Shown here one piece after another: positions 21,546 through 33,237 of a DNA stretch of 64,000 nucleotides. Every line of letters begins with the position of its first letter. Position 1 is the first letter of the stretch. The notes under the pieces are model-generated. The model ran no database searches, was not told the origin of the DNA, and saw nothing but the letters and a program-made list of their open reading frames with translations. A program made the translations under genes and the position numbers. The DNA comes from Cricetulus griseus (taxonomy: Eukaryota; Chordata; Mammalia; Rodentia; Cricetidae): NCBI RefSeq assembly GCF_003668045.3, contig NC_048599.1, positions 81,874,479 through 81,938,478 on the forward strand. Reading direction: 5' to 3'.

Positions 21546-23935
21546 TGCTCTGCTTCCTAATGGCCATATATGACTGAAAGAGGAAGCACAGCATTTGATA
21601 AGCCTCTCAATTCCTTTTCATGACCTCTCACCTCAAACTCACTCCAATGTTCTCTTTTCCTGACTCCTTTTTACTGAAGGTTTCCAAGATGAGGGAGATC
21701 CTGCCCATATGTGAAAAACTAAGGCAATGATCTATCTACTCATAGGCTCAAAAACATTTTTCCATGATCCTTACGTTATTCTTGGATTATTACCTCTTAT
21801 TGCTCTGTCTCCTGATCCCCAGTCAGTTCCCCACCAGTCTAATGTAATATAGGAAAATTCCCTGGTTATACCAAAGAAGATGAATCTCCCCCCTTCCTCC
21901 TCCTCCTTTTCCTCCTAGGATATCAGTTTGCTCATGGCTTCCCACTTACCCTCTTGGGATGAACCAAGAATCTTTGAAATTGAAAAGCTTGCTCTTTCTT
22001 AATTAGTCTGTTCCATTAGTCACTAGTCAGAAAGAGAGAATGAGAGAGATTCTTAGAAAAACTCAATGTGCAAACAGGGATGGTAGAGTGAGAAAGGAAC
22101 AGACAAGTTTTACTGAAGAGAAAATATTGATAATAAGCCTGCCAAATCCATGAACTTCACAAAACACAGAGAGGCAAAGTAAATATAATATGGCAGATGA
22201 ATATTTGAATGAGACAATCTGATAAGATCTTCAGGACTATATATGAATCTATATTTTAAATGGCTATTTCATCACTAGAATACAGGCAAAGTTTGCTTGG
22301 GCAAAAGGCACCAATGAGTTAAGCTGATCCAGACTAATCCTAAGGAGAACCAGCTCTAAGAATGCATGGTGAGAGATGAGTTCCTCTTCCTAAGATACAC
22401 AGATGTCTGATGAATCCAGAAGAGTTCCGAATCATGGACCACCTCCAGCTGTAAGGTGGAAAGCTTCTGGTCTCAGTAGAAGTATCAGAAGATCCAATAT
22501 TTGGAAGATAAGTCTTCACTCTAATTTAGATACAGAATTTTGGAGTCTCTGCAGATATCTATCCAGTGATAGGTCACTTGAGAAAGCACGGAATAAGACA
22601 AGAAAGCCAAGTATCTAATACTATAAATATTACCAATATTAATGAGGTAGGTAAAGAAAAAGCAGTGAAGGATGCAAGAAGGTGTTTCAACAGGAGAAGC
22701 TAAAGTACCTTTTCATTAACTATGGCATGTAGATCACTGAGTCATTTCACTTACATTGTGCTTTCTATAAGGTAGTTATTGTGCCAAGCAGTAGCGTGGT
22801 AATATAACACAATCCAGAACTGACCTTCATGGAATTTACTGACTGGTAAACAGTGTATTCAGATACAAAGTCACTGAGCACTCACTAGAAGACCTTTCAA
22901 TGAACCAGTAGAGATGTAATAAGCCAGAGAGAAGTATCTTGGAAAGTTAAGACAATGGAAATAAACTCAGTCAACAAGTTTAGTCACATGAAAAGCAAAT
23001 AGAGGGGCATGAGGTTGGTGTTCTGGAAGGTTTTCGACCATTTGATGGTAGTAGAGGACTTCTGGACTTGAGATTCAGTGATTCATCAGCGCTTAGACAC
23101 TTTTCTAAATGCAAACAATATCATGACTCCTGTCTACGTGGACTATGATAAAAGGAACTGTTTGGGCAGATTGACTGTCCTTTTGTGTCTTCCGAGACCA
23201 TTCACAGAGGCACTTCCCCCTATGGTCTCCTACAGCATATGCTTTCATCTGTGCTATGAGAATATCTGCATTAGCCTAAGTACATACAGCAGGCCCTTTA
23301 ATTAATGCTCAATATGCTTCACACATTAGCAAATATCACTATGTCCCCCATGGAACTCTGAGACATCTGGTAGACTTGTGTCTCCCTCAAGATCTTGTTT
23401 GTCTCCCTTATAATAAAAAGGCACAAGTTCCACACTTTTTGCCAAAGACATAGTCTGCCTCATCCCCAAATACCCTTCTGGATTTCAACTTCTTATTTGT
23501 TGACTGGTTTAGCTCTTTAGACTTCAAAGGTATCACCTCAGCCTACTGACTCCACCTGTTTCAAAAACTAAATTAGGATCTTTGATGTTCTCTCATAAGG
23601 ATTAAAATATGAATGGCAATGGTTTTAATAACTGTAACCAAAAATAAAAGTGTATCATTGCTGTTTTATGTAGTTGATTGTCTAAGGCTCTGCTTGTGAT
23701 TCTAGTCAATCCATTTTCAACACTAACTTAGCCCTTGTACTCCAGTCTGTGTGACCCCAAGGTAATAGAGGGGCAGTTAAGCTTTGAGCTTCCGCCATGT
23801 CTGCATTGCTATTTCCTCAACTGGGCAATCTACACATGGAAGTTTCTTAGGTTTCCAAAATACCAAGGTAATCAGGTTAACTGTGTGATTTCAGCAAGGA
23901 AAAAATACTAGAAAGCAATAATCCCCCTATTGTGT
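21546..23935. other. Long stretch without recognised gene
   Basis: About 2.4 kb without a clear element. 'gaccttcatggaatttactg' near 22823-22842 recalls a common ancient mammalian repeat but is too short to name. Frames at 22403-22618 and 23078-23305 (71 and 75 codons) carry no familiar motif. Confidence 0.4.
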
Positions 23936-23971
23936 GTGTGAGAGAGGGGGGAGAGGAGAGAGATAGAGAGA

Positions 23972-24002
<31 letters not shown>
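23936..24002 (+). repeat. (GA)n microsatellite
   Basis: Interrupted GA tract ending in about 13 perfect GA units. It abuts an antisense ID_B1-like SINE. Confidence 0.93.
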
Positions 24003-24005
<3 letters not shown>

Positions 24006-24160
24006 CATAAACTAGTATGCATTCTACTATTGAGCTATATCCCAGCCACCTTCCTTTGTTCCTACTTCCTATTTTGAGACAGAACTTCACAAAGTGCTCA
24101 GGCTAATCTTCAGCTTGTGATCCTTCAGTCTTACATCCCCATATTTGGATTATTGCTACA
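24003..24160 (-). mobile_element. ID_B1 / B4-class SINE
   Basis: 'tctactattgagctatatcc' is the reverse of an ID element 5' end. It is followed by 'tattttgagacagaacttc' and 'gctcaggctaatcttcagc', the reverse of a B1-like body. Head-to-body order fits ID_B1 on the minus strand. Confidence 0.72.
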
Positions 24161-25609
24161 TAGCACAAGTATTCAAAGCTTTGGCTTCACATTGACAAAA
24201 TAAATCCAAGTTATAAGGATTTGTGTGACTCTGAAGAATGCACTAAGGTTGAAGGAAGAAAACCTTAGCATTCTTCTAATTATTACTATTGATTTGACAT
24301 TGTTTGGAAGGAGCTTTAGGATTACCAGAGGCACCAAATCAAATCCTATAAGTGAAATGAAACAAATCTATGTGTCTGACTTTGAACACTGTCCAGGTTC
24401 TGATCACCTGGTACCCCACTCAACACTAGAGCTCCAACTCCTTACTAAACAGATATCCCATCCATCTACATGGGAGCCAGAAGGGCAGAGTCCTAGAACT
24501 TGCTAGCTATCATCATATAGCAAGTTTGGCTTGGTATTTTGTAGATTTGAATCTTTCTGCTTTAGTTCCCCCTTCCAAACATTATAAAACTGTGCAAATG
24601 ACTCACTCCCTCAGACACTATCCAGTGGTTTCTGCTGCTTAATCTAGAAAACGTGTGATTTCTCTTCACTTTTTTTTCTCAATACAATTTGTCAGCAGCT
24701 TTCCAAGCAATTTCTTTCACCAAACCAAGCTCATTTAAACATGAGTGTAAGTGTAAACTTTCACAAGCAGCTGTATAAAATAATTAATATATGTACAAGG
24801 ATACACTTCACACTCACTATTAATTTTTATTCATTAATGAACTTGGTTTTTCCAAATCATTTCTTTTAATACATCTCCTCTCATTTAACCACCCTTATAG
24901 ATCTGATTGTAATTGATCACCTCACTTGGTATGTTCACAGACCTGTTTTCCTGCTTACAGGATTCAAAAGTGTGTCAATAATCTTGAAAGCATCTGAGTG
25001 ATATAAAAAATACTTGAACTGCCTAAAAGTGTATAAATAAAATGTAATCTCTGCATTCATGTGTCACTGAGAGGCAGCAGAGCCACAGGTTAAGAGTTAT
25101 GAGAATACACATTAACAAATGTATTCGATATTTCAGCATTTTTTGAGTCTTCTATGTAATAAGCACCATATTGGACCTGTGGAGCTTGCACAAATTATTC
25201 CAAGTCTCTCATTCCATCCCCTTGGGACTACGTTATATGTAAGAATAAATAGATTTACCTAACCTTGGGATGGACTGAACTACAGAGCAAGGAACAGCTG
25301 TTCAATATGTTGACACACATAAGAGCTGAATCACCACCTGTCAGGGCTACTGTTGGAGAGATTCCTGTATCAGGTGGGTATTTAGTTATTCACCATTTTT
25401 CGGCAGGGATTCTCAGCATGGGTTTTTCCTTGTTCCCAAGCCATGTGTTTGATGAGTAACAAGGTATTATTTTTGGACCTTCCTTAATCATTAACTCAGC
25501 ATTTTATCCAGAAGCACTCTGTCCTTGAAGACCTGGCCAAAGAAGAAGTAAAATATATTTAGGAAAACCAGAAAAGCCATCTCCATTATCCCTCTGAATT
25601 GTGGCAAGG
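24161..25609. other. No gene or repeat recognised
   Basis: AT-rich, with several short frames (for example 24225-24506, 93 codons) lacking known motifs. Confidence 0.4.
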
Positions 25610-25782
25610 AATATAGAGGGGCTGGGCGTTGGTGGCGCGCACCTTTAATCCCAGCACTCAGGAGGCAAAGGCAGGTGGATCTCTGTGTTCGAGGCCAGCC
25701 TGGTCTCCAGAGTGAGTGAGTGCCTGGATTGGCTCCAAAGCTACACAGAGAAACCCTGTCTCCAAAAAAAAAAAAAAAGAAA

Positions 25783-25828
<46 letters not shown>

Positions 25829-25839
25829 AATATAGAGGG
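25610..25839 (+). mobile_element. B1 SINE with (AAAG)n tail and target-site duplication
   Basis: A full-length B1 (25621-25765) with 'cctttaatcccagcactc', 'gttcgaggccagcctggtc' and 'ctacacagagaaaccctgtc' motifs. Its poly-A tail has turned into (GAAA)n through 25828. The 11-base flanks 'aatatagaggg' at 25610-25620 and 25829-25839 are a perfect target-site duplication. Low divergence suggests a fairly recent insertion. Confidence 0.97.
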
Positions 25840-26634
25840 AAGGCAATGTGGTCAGAAGCAAAAGTCCTCATTTTCTTCCCTTAGCCTGTGACCATAAGGA
25901 AAGAAGAGTAAAATTATAGTGATAATTGTAAGAGATTCCCAACTCTGAAATAGATAGTGGCAGCATTTCTCACATTAGCATGGAGGAGGTTCTTGGTCTC
26001 TAGGAAAGGTCCCAGACATCAAATATGCTGTGAAATGTAATGCATCAGAGACATTTGCTACGATGGGCACAGGAGTTGAAAGCAGCAGCATTCCTAGAAG
26101 TTCCAGCCTGTACCTAACACTCAGGAAATACAGAAAGTCCCAAGTGTCTCACTGAGGAAACATATAAACACTGAGAAGGTAGTGAAACTATAAAGACTTC
26201 AAGCTGACACAGTGAACAGATTCCATTAGCATATACCAACATCTCAAAACATGAAATAACATCACAGGGGGAGCAGAATAATCATCTCACAAAAGAATCC
26301 AGCAGAAAAACACAGACACCTGATAGGCTCCATTCCATCCACTAACACAGAGTAACATGAAACTTACAATCTCCAGGCACTGACATGGAGACACACCCTT
26401 TCCAAGAAAGGTAGTGAAAGAAAGTTTGTAAGAGTCACCATGTAGGGAACATAATCACAACTCCAACAGGGACAGTTTAACCTGAAAGAGAAGGAAATAC
26501 TGTTCTGGATTAGTAAATTTCAGACTTCCTCATAGCTATCTAGTTGTTATAAAAACTTCCAAACCTCTGTCCACACAAAACACATATATCTTGCCACCAG
26601 TGCAATAGGATTCACAAAAAAAGAGTTAATTCAT
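25840..26634. other. No gene or repeat recognised
   Basis: Moderately AT-rich sequence without known motifs. Confidence 0.4.
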
Positions 26635-26720
26635 GGCCAGAGAAATGGCTCAGTGGGTAAAACTCTTTGCTTCAAGCCTGATAACCTGGGTTTGACCTTT
26701 AGGACACACTGTAATGAGAG
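26635..26720 (+). mobile_element. B2/B3-type SINE, 5' half (split by L1)
   Basis: 'gagaaatggctcagtgggta' is a tRNA-like A-box head, followed by 'gcctgataacctgggtttga'. The element stops abruptly at 'actgtaatgagag' where an Lx L1 has inserted. Its 3' half resumes at 27612. Confidence 0.85.
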
Positions 26721-27611
26721 ATTTTTTGATGCTGGCTGAGTATGACACTGATCTGTAAGTATAGCAGAATAGCATTAGGGGTCATTTTATTGTTACTTTT
26801 TAAGAAGAGTAGTATTTGATTTTACCCTAGGTCTCTGGGCTATCAAGCCTGTTTTTGGTCACCCAAACATTACCATGTATAGGTTCCATCTCACTGAGTA
26901 GGCTTTAAGTCAAGTCAGGTTTTGTTGGTTACTCCCACAAGCTTTGTGTCACCATTTCCCTAGAATATTTTGTAGGTAGGATAAATTGTAGATCAAAGAT
27001 TTTGTAGCTGGTTTGATGTTTACATGTCTCTCTTTGGTATTTTATAGTACCTTCCTGTACCAAAGACATTGGAATACAGGAGGGAAGATTCTATAAAGGG
27101 CATCCACTTGCCCCCTCCATGACCAATGAGTTGTATGGGAATTGTCTCCTCCTGCAGCAAATGGGAACAAATACAGAGAACCACAACAAAACATTACACA
27201 GATAGTGAAACCTTGGAATGCAAAGCTCTAAATGGGATGTGTTCATCAAATCCCTCCCCTCAGATCTCAAGAATCCCCAAAGAAGAGGAGGCAAAGAGAG
27301 TGTAAGAGCCAGGGAGGATGGAGGATACTAGGAGAACAAGGCACTCTAAATCAAGTGAGCAAAGCTCAGATGAGCTCACAGGGAATGAAGCAACAAGAAC
27401 AGGGCTGACACAGATCTGTACCAGGTCCTCTGTGTAAATAATATAAATTTTAGTTTAGTATTTTGTGGGACTCCTGAATGTGTAATTGATTCTTGTGACT
27501 TCTCTTAGGGCTCTTTTCCTTCTGTTGGTTTGTCCAATATTGATGTGATAGTTTTTGTTTAATCTTATATTTTATTTTGTTAAAAATATAAAATAACTTT
27601 TATTACCAAAA
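26721..27611 (+). mobile_element. Lx-type L1 3' UTR, 5' part inverted, inserted in a B2/B3 SINE
   Basis: The 3' block (about 27145-27611) is sense Lx 3' UTR: 'cagcaaatgggaacaaatac', 'atcaaatccctcccctcag', an AT-rich end and an A-run. The 5' block (about 26727-27144) carries 'ggctgagtatgacactgatc' and 'ggttactcccacaagctttg', which is antisense relative to the 3' block. Comparison with the two minus-strand Lx copies at 50935-52090 and 52441-53470, where the corresponding segments keep one orientation, shows that the inversion is in this copy. The two blocks abut in the uninverted order, as expected for twin priming. Confidence 0.85.
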
Positions 27612-27742
27612 AAAAGAAGACTTGACTTCTTCAAGTTGTCTACTGACCTCCATTGCTTGATGCGTGCTACACTGATTCATGAATAAACATGTATACACAC
27701 AATAATAATAGTAAATGAATAAATAAATATTTAAAATATGAT
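27612..27742 (+). mobile_element. B2/B3-type SINE, 3' half (split by L1)
   Basis: 'cttcaagttgtctactgacc' is the 3' body of the same B2/B3 SINE type as the 5' half at 26635. It ends in 'aatgaataaataaat'. The two halves join without gap or overlap of more than a few bases once the Lx insert is removed. Confidence 0.85.
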
Positions 27743-29663
27743 CTCAGGAACTTTTAAAATACTTTATTCATTTTATAAAGTCAAGAAAATTAAATGTTCT
27801 GGTATACCAAAGCAGTTATATGTATATTCCTGATTCTGGTGCAATTTTATGGGGCTGTATTCACATATGTGAGACCTACTTGATAACTCACCCAGAAATC
27901 TAATTGAAAGAAGAGAGCAGGGCTCTTAGCAGGGATATCAAAAGGCCCCAAATACATTCATGCTGTTTATTTCTATTCTCCACAATGATTACTTTCTTAA
28001 ATGGGATTATTAGACTGTTTTAATGTTGTGTTTTAATCTCCATCATATTCTTGAGTTTTAATGAGTTTCCTCCATACTCTCTATTGTTATTAATTTGCAT
28101 TTTGAAGACATTGGTTACCCTTCTATTGCTTGTACTCATCGAACCCTAGAACCTATTTTACATGAAATATGAATTTCATCAGCACAGTTGCTAGAAGAAA
28201 ATGTGTATTCTTTTTTCATACAGTTCTTATTCTCCATTCTGGGGATTTGCAACTTGTTACACACCTAAATTCAGCCTTCTTTCTGTTTTACAAGATGTTT
28301 GTGGTTTTCTTTAGAAACCATAGACTATAAACCCTTTCCATTTTTATATTTGCTTTGTGTTTCTGGGATGTCATATAGAATTATAAATAATAAGTCAGTA
28401 TTAATCAACATACCTAGTAGATGCATAGATGTGTCTAGTAGGATATAGTACAACCATCCATCAAATCCTGTTATTTAAAATAGATAAAGTGTAATGCACT
28501 ATTAACAATATGTGCCATGGGTAACAGGCATTTTCATTTCCCAAGGAGGACAGGAAAGAGAAAAATTAGCTAGCTACCTTCTCTCAATTTGTCAGTTGAT
28601 GTTCTGACTGGTTAAGATGGACACAGAGCTGTTAGTAAACAAAGATGTCAAATCCATAAGAGCTAGAGGGAAGGGTAAACTGTCAATGTAGTTAAGTTTG
28701 GCCTTCATCAAAAGCCCTGGATCTCAGCTAGGGAGGAAACTGAAGCTCTGACACAGCTGCACCTTCTGAATTTGCACACCTATGATTTCCAGTCCCTCTG
28801 AATTCTCGAAGCATTTTCTGAATATCAAAGTTCACAGAAAGAGATACAATGGCTAGAATGAGCTATGGAAATTCTATCCAGTTCCTCTCTCTTTGTAACA
28901 GCATGGAACCGACAATATGTCAGTTTGATTCCCACTAGGAAGGGATGGTATTTTTACTACAAAGGGTTAAATTACTAAGTAAGGCAGACAGGTCCATAGC
29001 CACTTTGAGTCTAGCCAGTGAACAGCCAATCAATCCTGGCCATGTTCCTTTTCTTACACTGGATACCAAAAGGCTATTACATCTCTGAAAAGCTGAATCA
29101 AACACCAAACAAAGCCCTGAAAGATGGCAAAATTGAAAGCAGACTCTGAAGGCAGCTAGTCAATGCCCGAAGCCCAGAGTCTTTGTCTGAACAGTTGCTT
29201 CTTTTCATCATCGCTCAGATCCCAAGTTGCTTAAGGCCTCTGAAAGGTGTCAGGGAGCCAGCATACTCCAAAATTTAGGCCAAGTCTGGCATATGAATGC
29301 ATGAGAATTCTCAGATTTCTTACTCCCCAGCCAAACCCTTCAGGGTAGTTTCAAAAAACACATTTAAAGACCTAATCAGGATCATTCACCAAGATCCAAA
29401 GTAGAGTCTAAAAGGTATCTTTCTTCCAGGTAAAAAATGGAAAATGCAATCTCAGAAACAATCTTCTCCCATTTTTCTTTTGTTTTTCCCAATTTATCAT
29501 GGAAGGATCAATAAGACCTTACTTTTGATTGCTGAACATTTACTGCAGAAACTTTCAGACTCACAATATATTTTCCATCATTCAAAAGAAAGAAATAAAA
29601 AACAAAGGATATATTTAAATTGTACAAAAGGCAATAACCATTATTGCTTCATTTAAGGGTGTT
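27743..29663. other. Long stretch without recognised gene
   Basis: About 1.9 kb of AT-rich DNA with no named repeat and no frame above about 70 codons. Confidence 0.4.
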
Positions 29664-30185
29664 TAGCTGATGGAAATAGAAGCAAATACCCACAGCTAAA
29701 CACTGAACTGAACTGGAATCCAGTTGCACAGAAGGAAGAGGGATGAGCAAAGGTGTCAAAACCAGGCTGGTGAAACCCACAAAAACAGCTGACCTGAACA
29801 AGGGGGAGCTCTTGGTACCCAGACTGATCTCTAGGAAACCAGCATGGAACTGAACCAGAACCCATGAATGTGGGTGTCAGTGAGGATGCCTTGGAAATCT
29901 ATAGGGCCTCAGTATTTATCCCTAGCATAGGAATGGACTTTGGGAGCCCATTCCACATAAAGGGATACTCCCTCAGCCTAGACGCATGGAGGAGGGCCTA
30001 GGCCCTATCCCAAAGGATATGACAGACTCTGAAGACCCCCCCCATGGAAGGTCTCACCCTCCCTAGGGAGCAGAAATGGTATAAGTAGTGTGTTTGTGGG
30101 GGGGTGCAGGAGAGGAGGGGAGGGACAGAGAACTTGGTTTGACATGTAAAACAATCTTGTATCTAATTTAATAAAAAAAATGGAA
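29664..30185 (+). mobile_element. L1 3' UTR, 5'-truncated, young subfamily
   Basis: Colinear with 9440-9978 of the large L1, for example 'aaaacagctgacctgaacaa', 'tgggagcccattccacat' and 'atgacagactctgaagaccc'. It ends with 'gacatgtaaaacaatcttg' and an A-rich tail. Only 3' UTR is present, so this was a severely truncated retrotransposition. Confidence 0.95.
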
Positions 30186-30495
30186 AAAATAAAAGAAATT
30201 CATAAAAGTTAAAAAAATCAATTGTATAAGAATTCAAGTGACTTTATTCTTCAGAAAAGGATTGAAATGTGTTTTGTCATCCCAAAGAAGAATAACACAA
30301 ATACTAAAGAAATATTAGTAAAATAGATATTTTCTAGTCACTATGCAAAATGTTCTAAAAATCAAGCATACCATTTATTAATTCAGAATATTTCACTGAA
30401 TGTTTAATCTCAGATAATTTCACCAGTTTTTAAAACCAGTGTAAAAATTCACTGTATTGAGAAATATTCAGAAAACTTAAAAATATTTATCAAAA

Positions 30496-30649
30496 GCTGG
30501 GCGTTGGTAGCACACACCTTTAATCCCAACACTCGGGAAGCAGAGGCAGGTGGATCTCTATGAGTTCGAGGCCAGCCTGGTCTCTAGAGGGAGTGCCAGG
30601 ATAGGCTCCAAAGCTACACAGAGAAACCCTGTCTCAAAAAACCAAATAA
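30496..30649 (+). mobile_element. B1 SINE
   Basis: Full-length B1: 'gctgggcgttggtagcac' start, 'gttcgaggccagcctggtc' B box, and 'acagagaaaccctgtctc' then A-rich tail. Confidence 0.96.
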
Positions 30650-30673
30650 AATATTAAGCAGTTATTTCCATTA

Positions 30674-30675
30674 TA

Positions 30676-30713
<38 letters not shown>
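30674..30713 (+). repeat. (AT)n microsatellite
   Basis: Near-perfect AT dinucleotide tract just beyond the B1 tail. Confidence 0.93.
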
Positions 30714-30717
<4 letters not shown>

Positions 30718-31899
30718 TCAGATAACTAGGATTCAAGAACTAGGATTTAGTTCTTGTTAAGACAATTATGGTCCATAGGATTCATGAGTAACAAAAGAAA
30801 CATTGGTCAAAATGCTAAGGTTTTAATGATTTCATGCTATCCTCTATTACTGCTAGAGAAAACACATGGCATTCAACAAAATTTTACAGCAACAGAAGTT
30901 CCTAAGCCCCTTCTCCCAATTTAACTCCTTTCCAATTAAAAAACACTTCACTCCCATATCCACCATGGAAGCTGTAGAGCCACAGTTTGAGAAAAATCTT
31001 ACTGACTCATCTAGAAAAATTACTTTAATGATTTGAATTATTCTCTAATTTCCCGGTAGGTTACTAAAAAGCTCCATTAGACTTCAAAAAAATCCTTAAT
31101 CAATATCTCAAATATAAGGGAGAGTGAAGTTTCTTCAGCACCAACATTTTAATTCAATTACCTAAGATGAAGAGGAAAAAAGGAAAAATATGGTATAAGA
31201 GAAATCAATAAAAACTGAGGAAAAGTGTCAGACACAATTGCTTCTGTCTCGTCTGTCTCGTGTTTTGGACCTCTTTATACTTAACATCAAGCTTCTGGGA
31301 GCAAAACTCAACATAAGTTTTTATTATGTTCAATTTTCTAAATAAAGTCAAACTGAATGAAACTTCTACTTTCCTCTATGAACAAACAAATGATCAGTAG
31401 GAAACGATTTTATCTTCCTATCTTAAATTGTTCAATGGAAAATAAGCAAGATAAGCTACTCACATGTGCCCCAGCTTACCACTTAGCAATAATAAAGGAA
31501 ACAGATCATGTTTAAGGAGGAAGATCTTGCCAATAAGAAGAGATGAGAGCATGGTAAAAGAGAGAGAGATACAGAGATCTGCAAAAAGTTCCTCCCAAGT
31601 CTTTGAAAAGCCTCAGGTGAAAAAAAAAAAAAAAACAATCAATAGAATCTATTGGAATGGTTTTCAAAGCTCACAGAGCCAAGGGCAGCTTGCATTCTCA
31701 GCAGACAAAGATAAAAGACTAATATATGGATTACTGAGTGCATCTAATCAATTATTATCAAGCAAACAATGAAGTAAAGAACTGTGGGCCATAATGAGGA
31801 AAACAAGTAGATCAGTCTTGAAGAGACATAGTTGGTGAATTAGTAAACTGTGGCTGTCAGGTGACTATTACAGCAAGTCCTCGATGTTGACGAAAGTTG
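30714..31899. other. No gene or repeat recognised
   Basis: AT-rich. A 102-codon plus-strand frame at 31464-31772 crosses a poly-A run (31621-31636) and has no recognised motif. Confidence 0.4.
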
Positions 31900-32623
31900 A
31901 ACAAAGTTTAAGTATCCCATGAACAGAAATGACATACATTAAAATCAATCTTCTAGAGATGAGAAATGCAGTATCTGAAATTACATATGAACACTTGATG
32001 GATTGAGAACATTTAGACAGAGGAGAAGAATGATTTGGTGCCCTTGAAGTCATGGCAGGAGAAACTATTCACATGAGACAAATGGGGGAAAAAAGACTAA
32101 AGTCAATGAATGAGGAATTAGGAAGCCATAGGGAACATGAAAGAATCCTGAAATGCTTGTAACTGCAGGCCAGATGAAACAGAAAATGAAGGAAAACCAG
32201 GAGAAATAAATTTTCAGCATTTGACTTTAACTATGGATCTAAGAAATTCAATGAACTCCAAAGAATCTAAAGAAAATTAGGCCAAAATTTATCATAAATA
32301 ACTTGTTCAAAACCAGGGATGTAAAGAAAATCTTAACAGCAGCCCAGGGGTGGGACATAACAGATATATAGAAATCTACAAATCTACCCATGTTTGTGTA
32401 CCATTCCATTCACAATATCCAAGTTAAGTAATCAGCTCAGGTAACAACAACATACAGCTAGCTAAAGAAGGTGGAGCATGAGTATACAGTACAGTTATTC
32501 AGCCATGAAGAATTAATCATTTGCACTAAAATGTGTTGAATGGAAAGAACTAAAGATCCATTCTGTTAAGCAAAGTAAGTCAAACTCAGAAAGACAAATA
32601 GCACATATATTTCCTCTCAAATG

Positions 32624-32680
<57 letters not shown>

Positions 32681-32875
32681 ATTCTGTGTATCTGTGTGTA
32701 TGTATGTGAAATTATAATGGAGGCTATTTATGAAGGGAAACATCAGGAATTTGAAATGATGGGGGAATATGCCAAAATTACATTAGAACACTCTTGAAAA
32801 CATAATAATGAAATCCATTATTTTGTATGATGATGATATGCTAATTAAAATTCTATAAATAAAGCAGTGCAATCC
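31900..32875 (+). mobile_element. Old L1 with ORF1 joined to ORF2 3' end / 3' UTR (large internal deletion)
   Basis: 31900-32350 carries L1 ORF1-like traces ('atggatctaagaaattcaat', 'gtaaagaaaatcttaacagc'). From about 32370 the sequence is L1 ORF2 C-terminal ('ttcagccatgaagaattaat', 'aaagtaagtcaaactcag') and then a 3' end ('gaaatccattattttgta', 'gatatgctaattaaaa'). Most of ORF2 (several kb) is missing at the junction. A (TG)n tract lies inside the 3' part. Confidence 0.68.
32627..32678 (+). repeat. (TG)n microsatellite
   Basis: About 25 perfect TG units inside the old L1 3' region. Causes a Thr/His-rich minus-strand frame that is not a gene. Confidence 0.97.
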
Positions 32876-33040
32876 AAAAAGCAAGTAATGGTATCTTTAA
32901 AAATAACTCAAGGAAAATAACAATAATGAATATATACTCAATAATGACAAAATGAAGCTGTTATCTTTTCAAGCTGAAACAATTTATCACCAACAGACCA
33001 TTCCTATAAGAAACATTAAAGGAATCAAGGAACTAATAAC

Positions 33041-33237
33041 AAGAAAATACTACTTATAAAGGCCAGGCAATGGTGGCACACACCTTTAATTCCAGCACTC
33101 TGAAGGTAGAGGCAGGAGGATCTCTGTAAGTTCAAGGCCATCCTGGTCTACAGAGTGAGTACCAGGAGAGGCTCCAAAGCTACACAGAGAAACCCTGTCT
33201 CAAAACATCAGAAAAGAAAAGAAAATACTACTTATAA
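33041..33237 (+). mobile_element. B1 SINE with 19-base target-site duplication
   Basis: B1 body at 33060-33218 ('ggccaggcaatggtggcac', 'aagttcaaggccatcctgg', 'acagagaaaccctgtctc'). The identical 19-mer 'aagaaaatactacttataa' flanks it at 33041-33059 and 33219-33237. The A/T-rich start of the duplication fits the L1 endonuclease TT/AAAA preference. A perfect long duplication suggests one of the younger insertions in the window. Confidence 0.98.

Noticed and set aside
29653..29865. 70-codon minus-strand frame
   Set aside because: Antisense to an L1 3' UTR; the equivalent frame appears opposite the 3' UTR at 9427-9636, so it is a property of the repeat.
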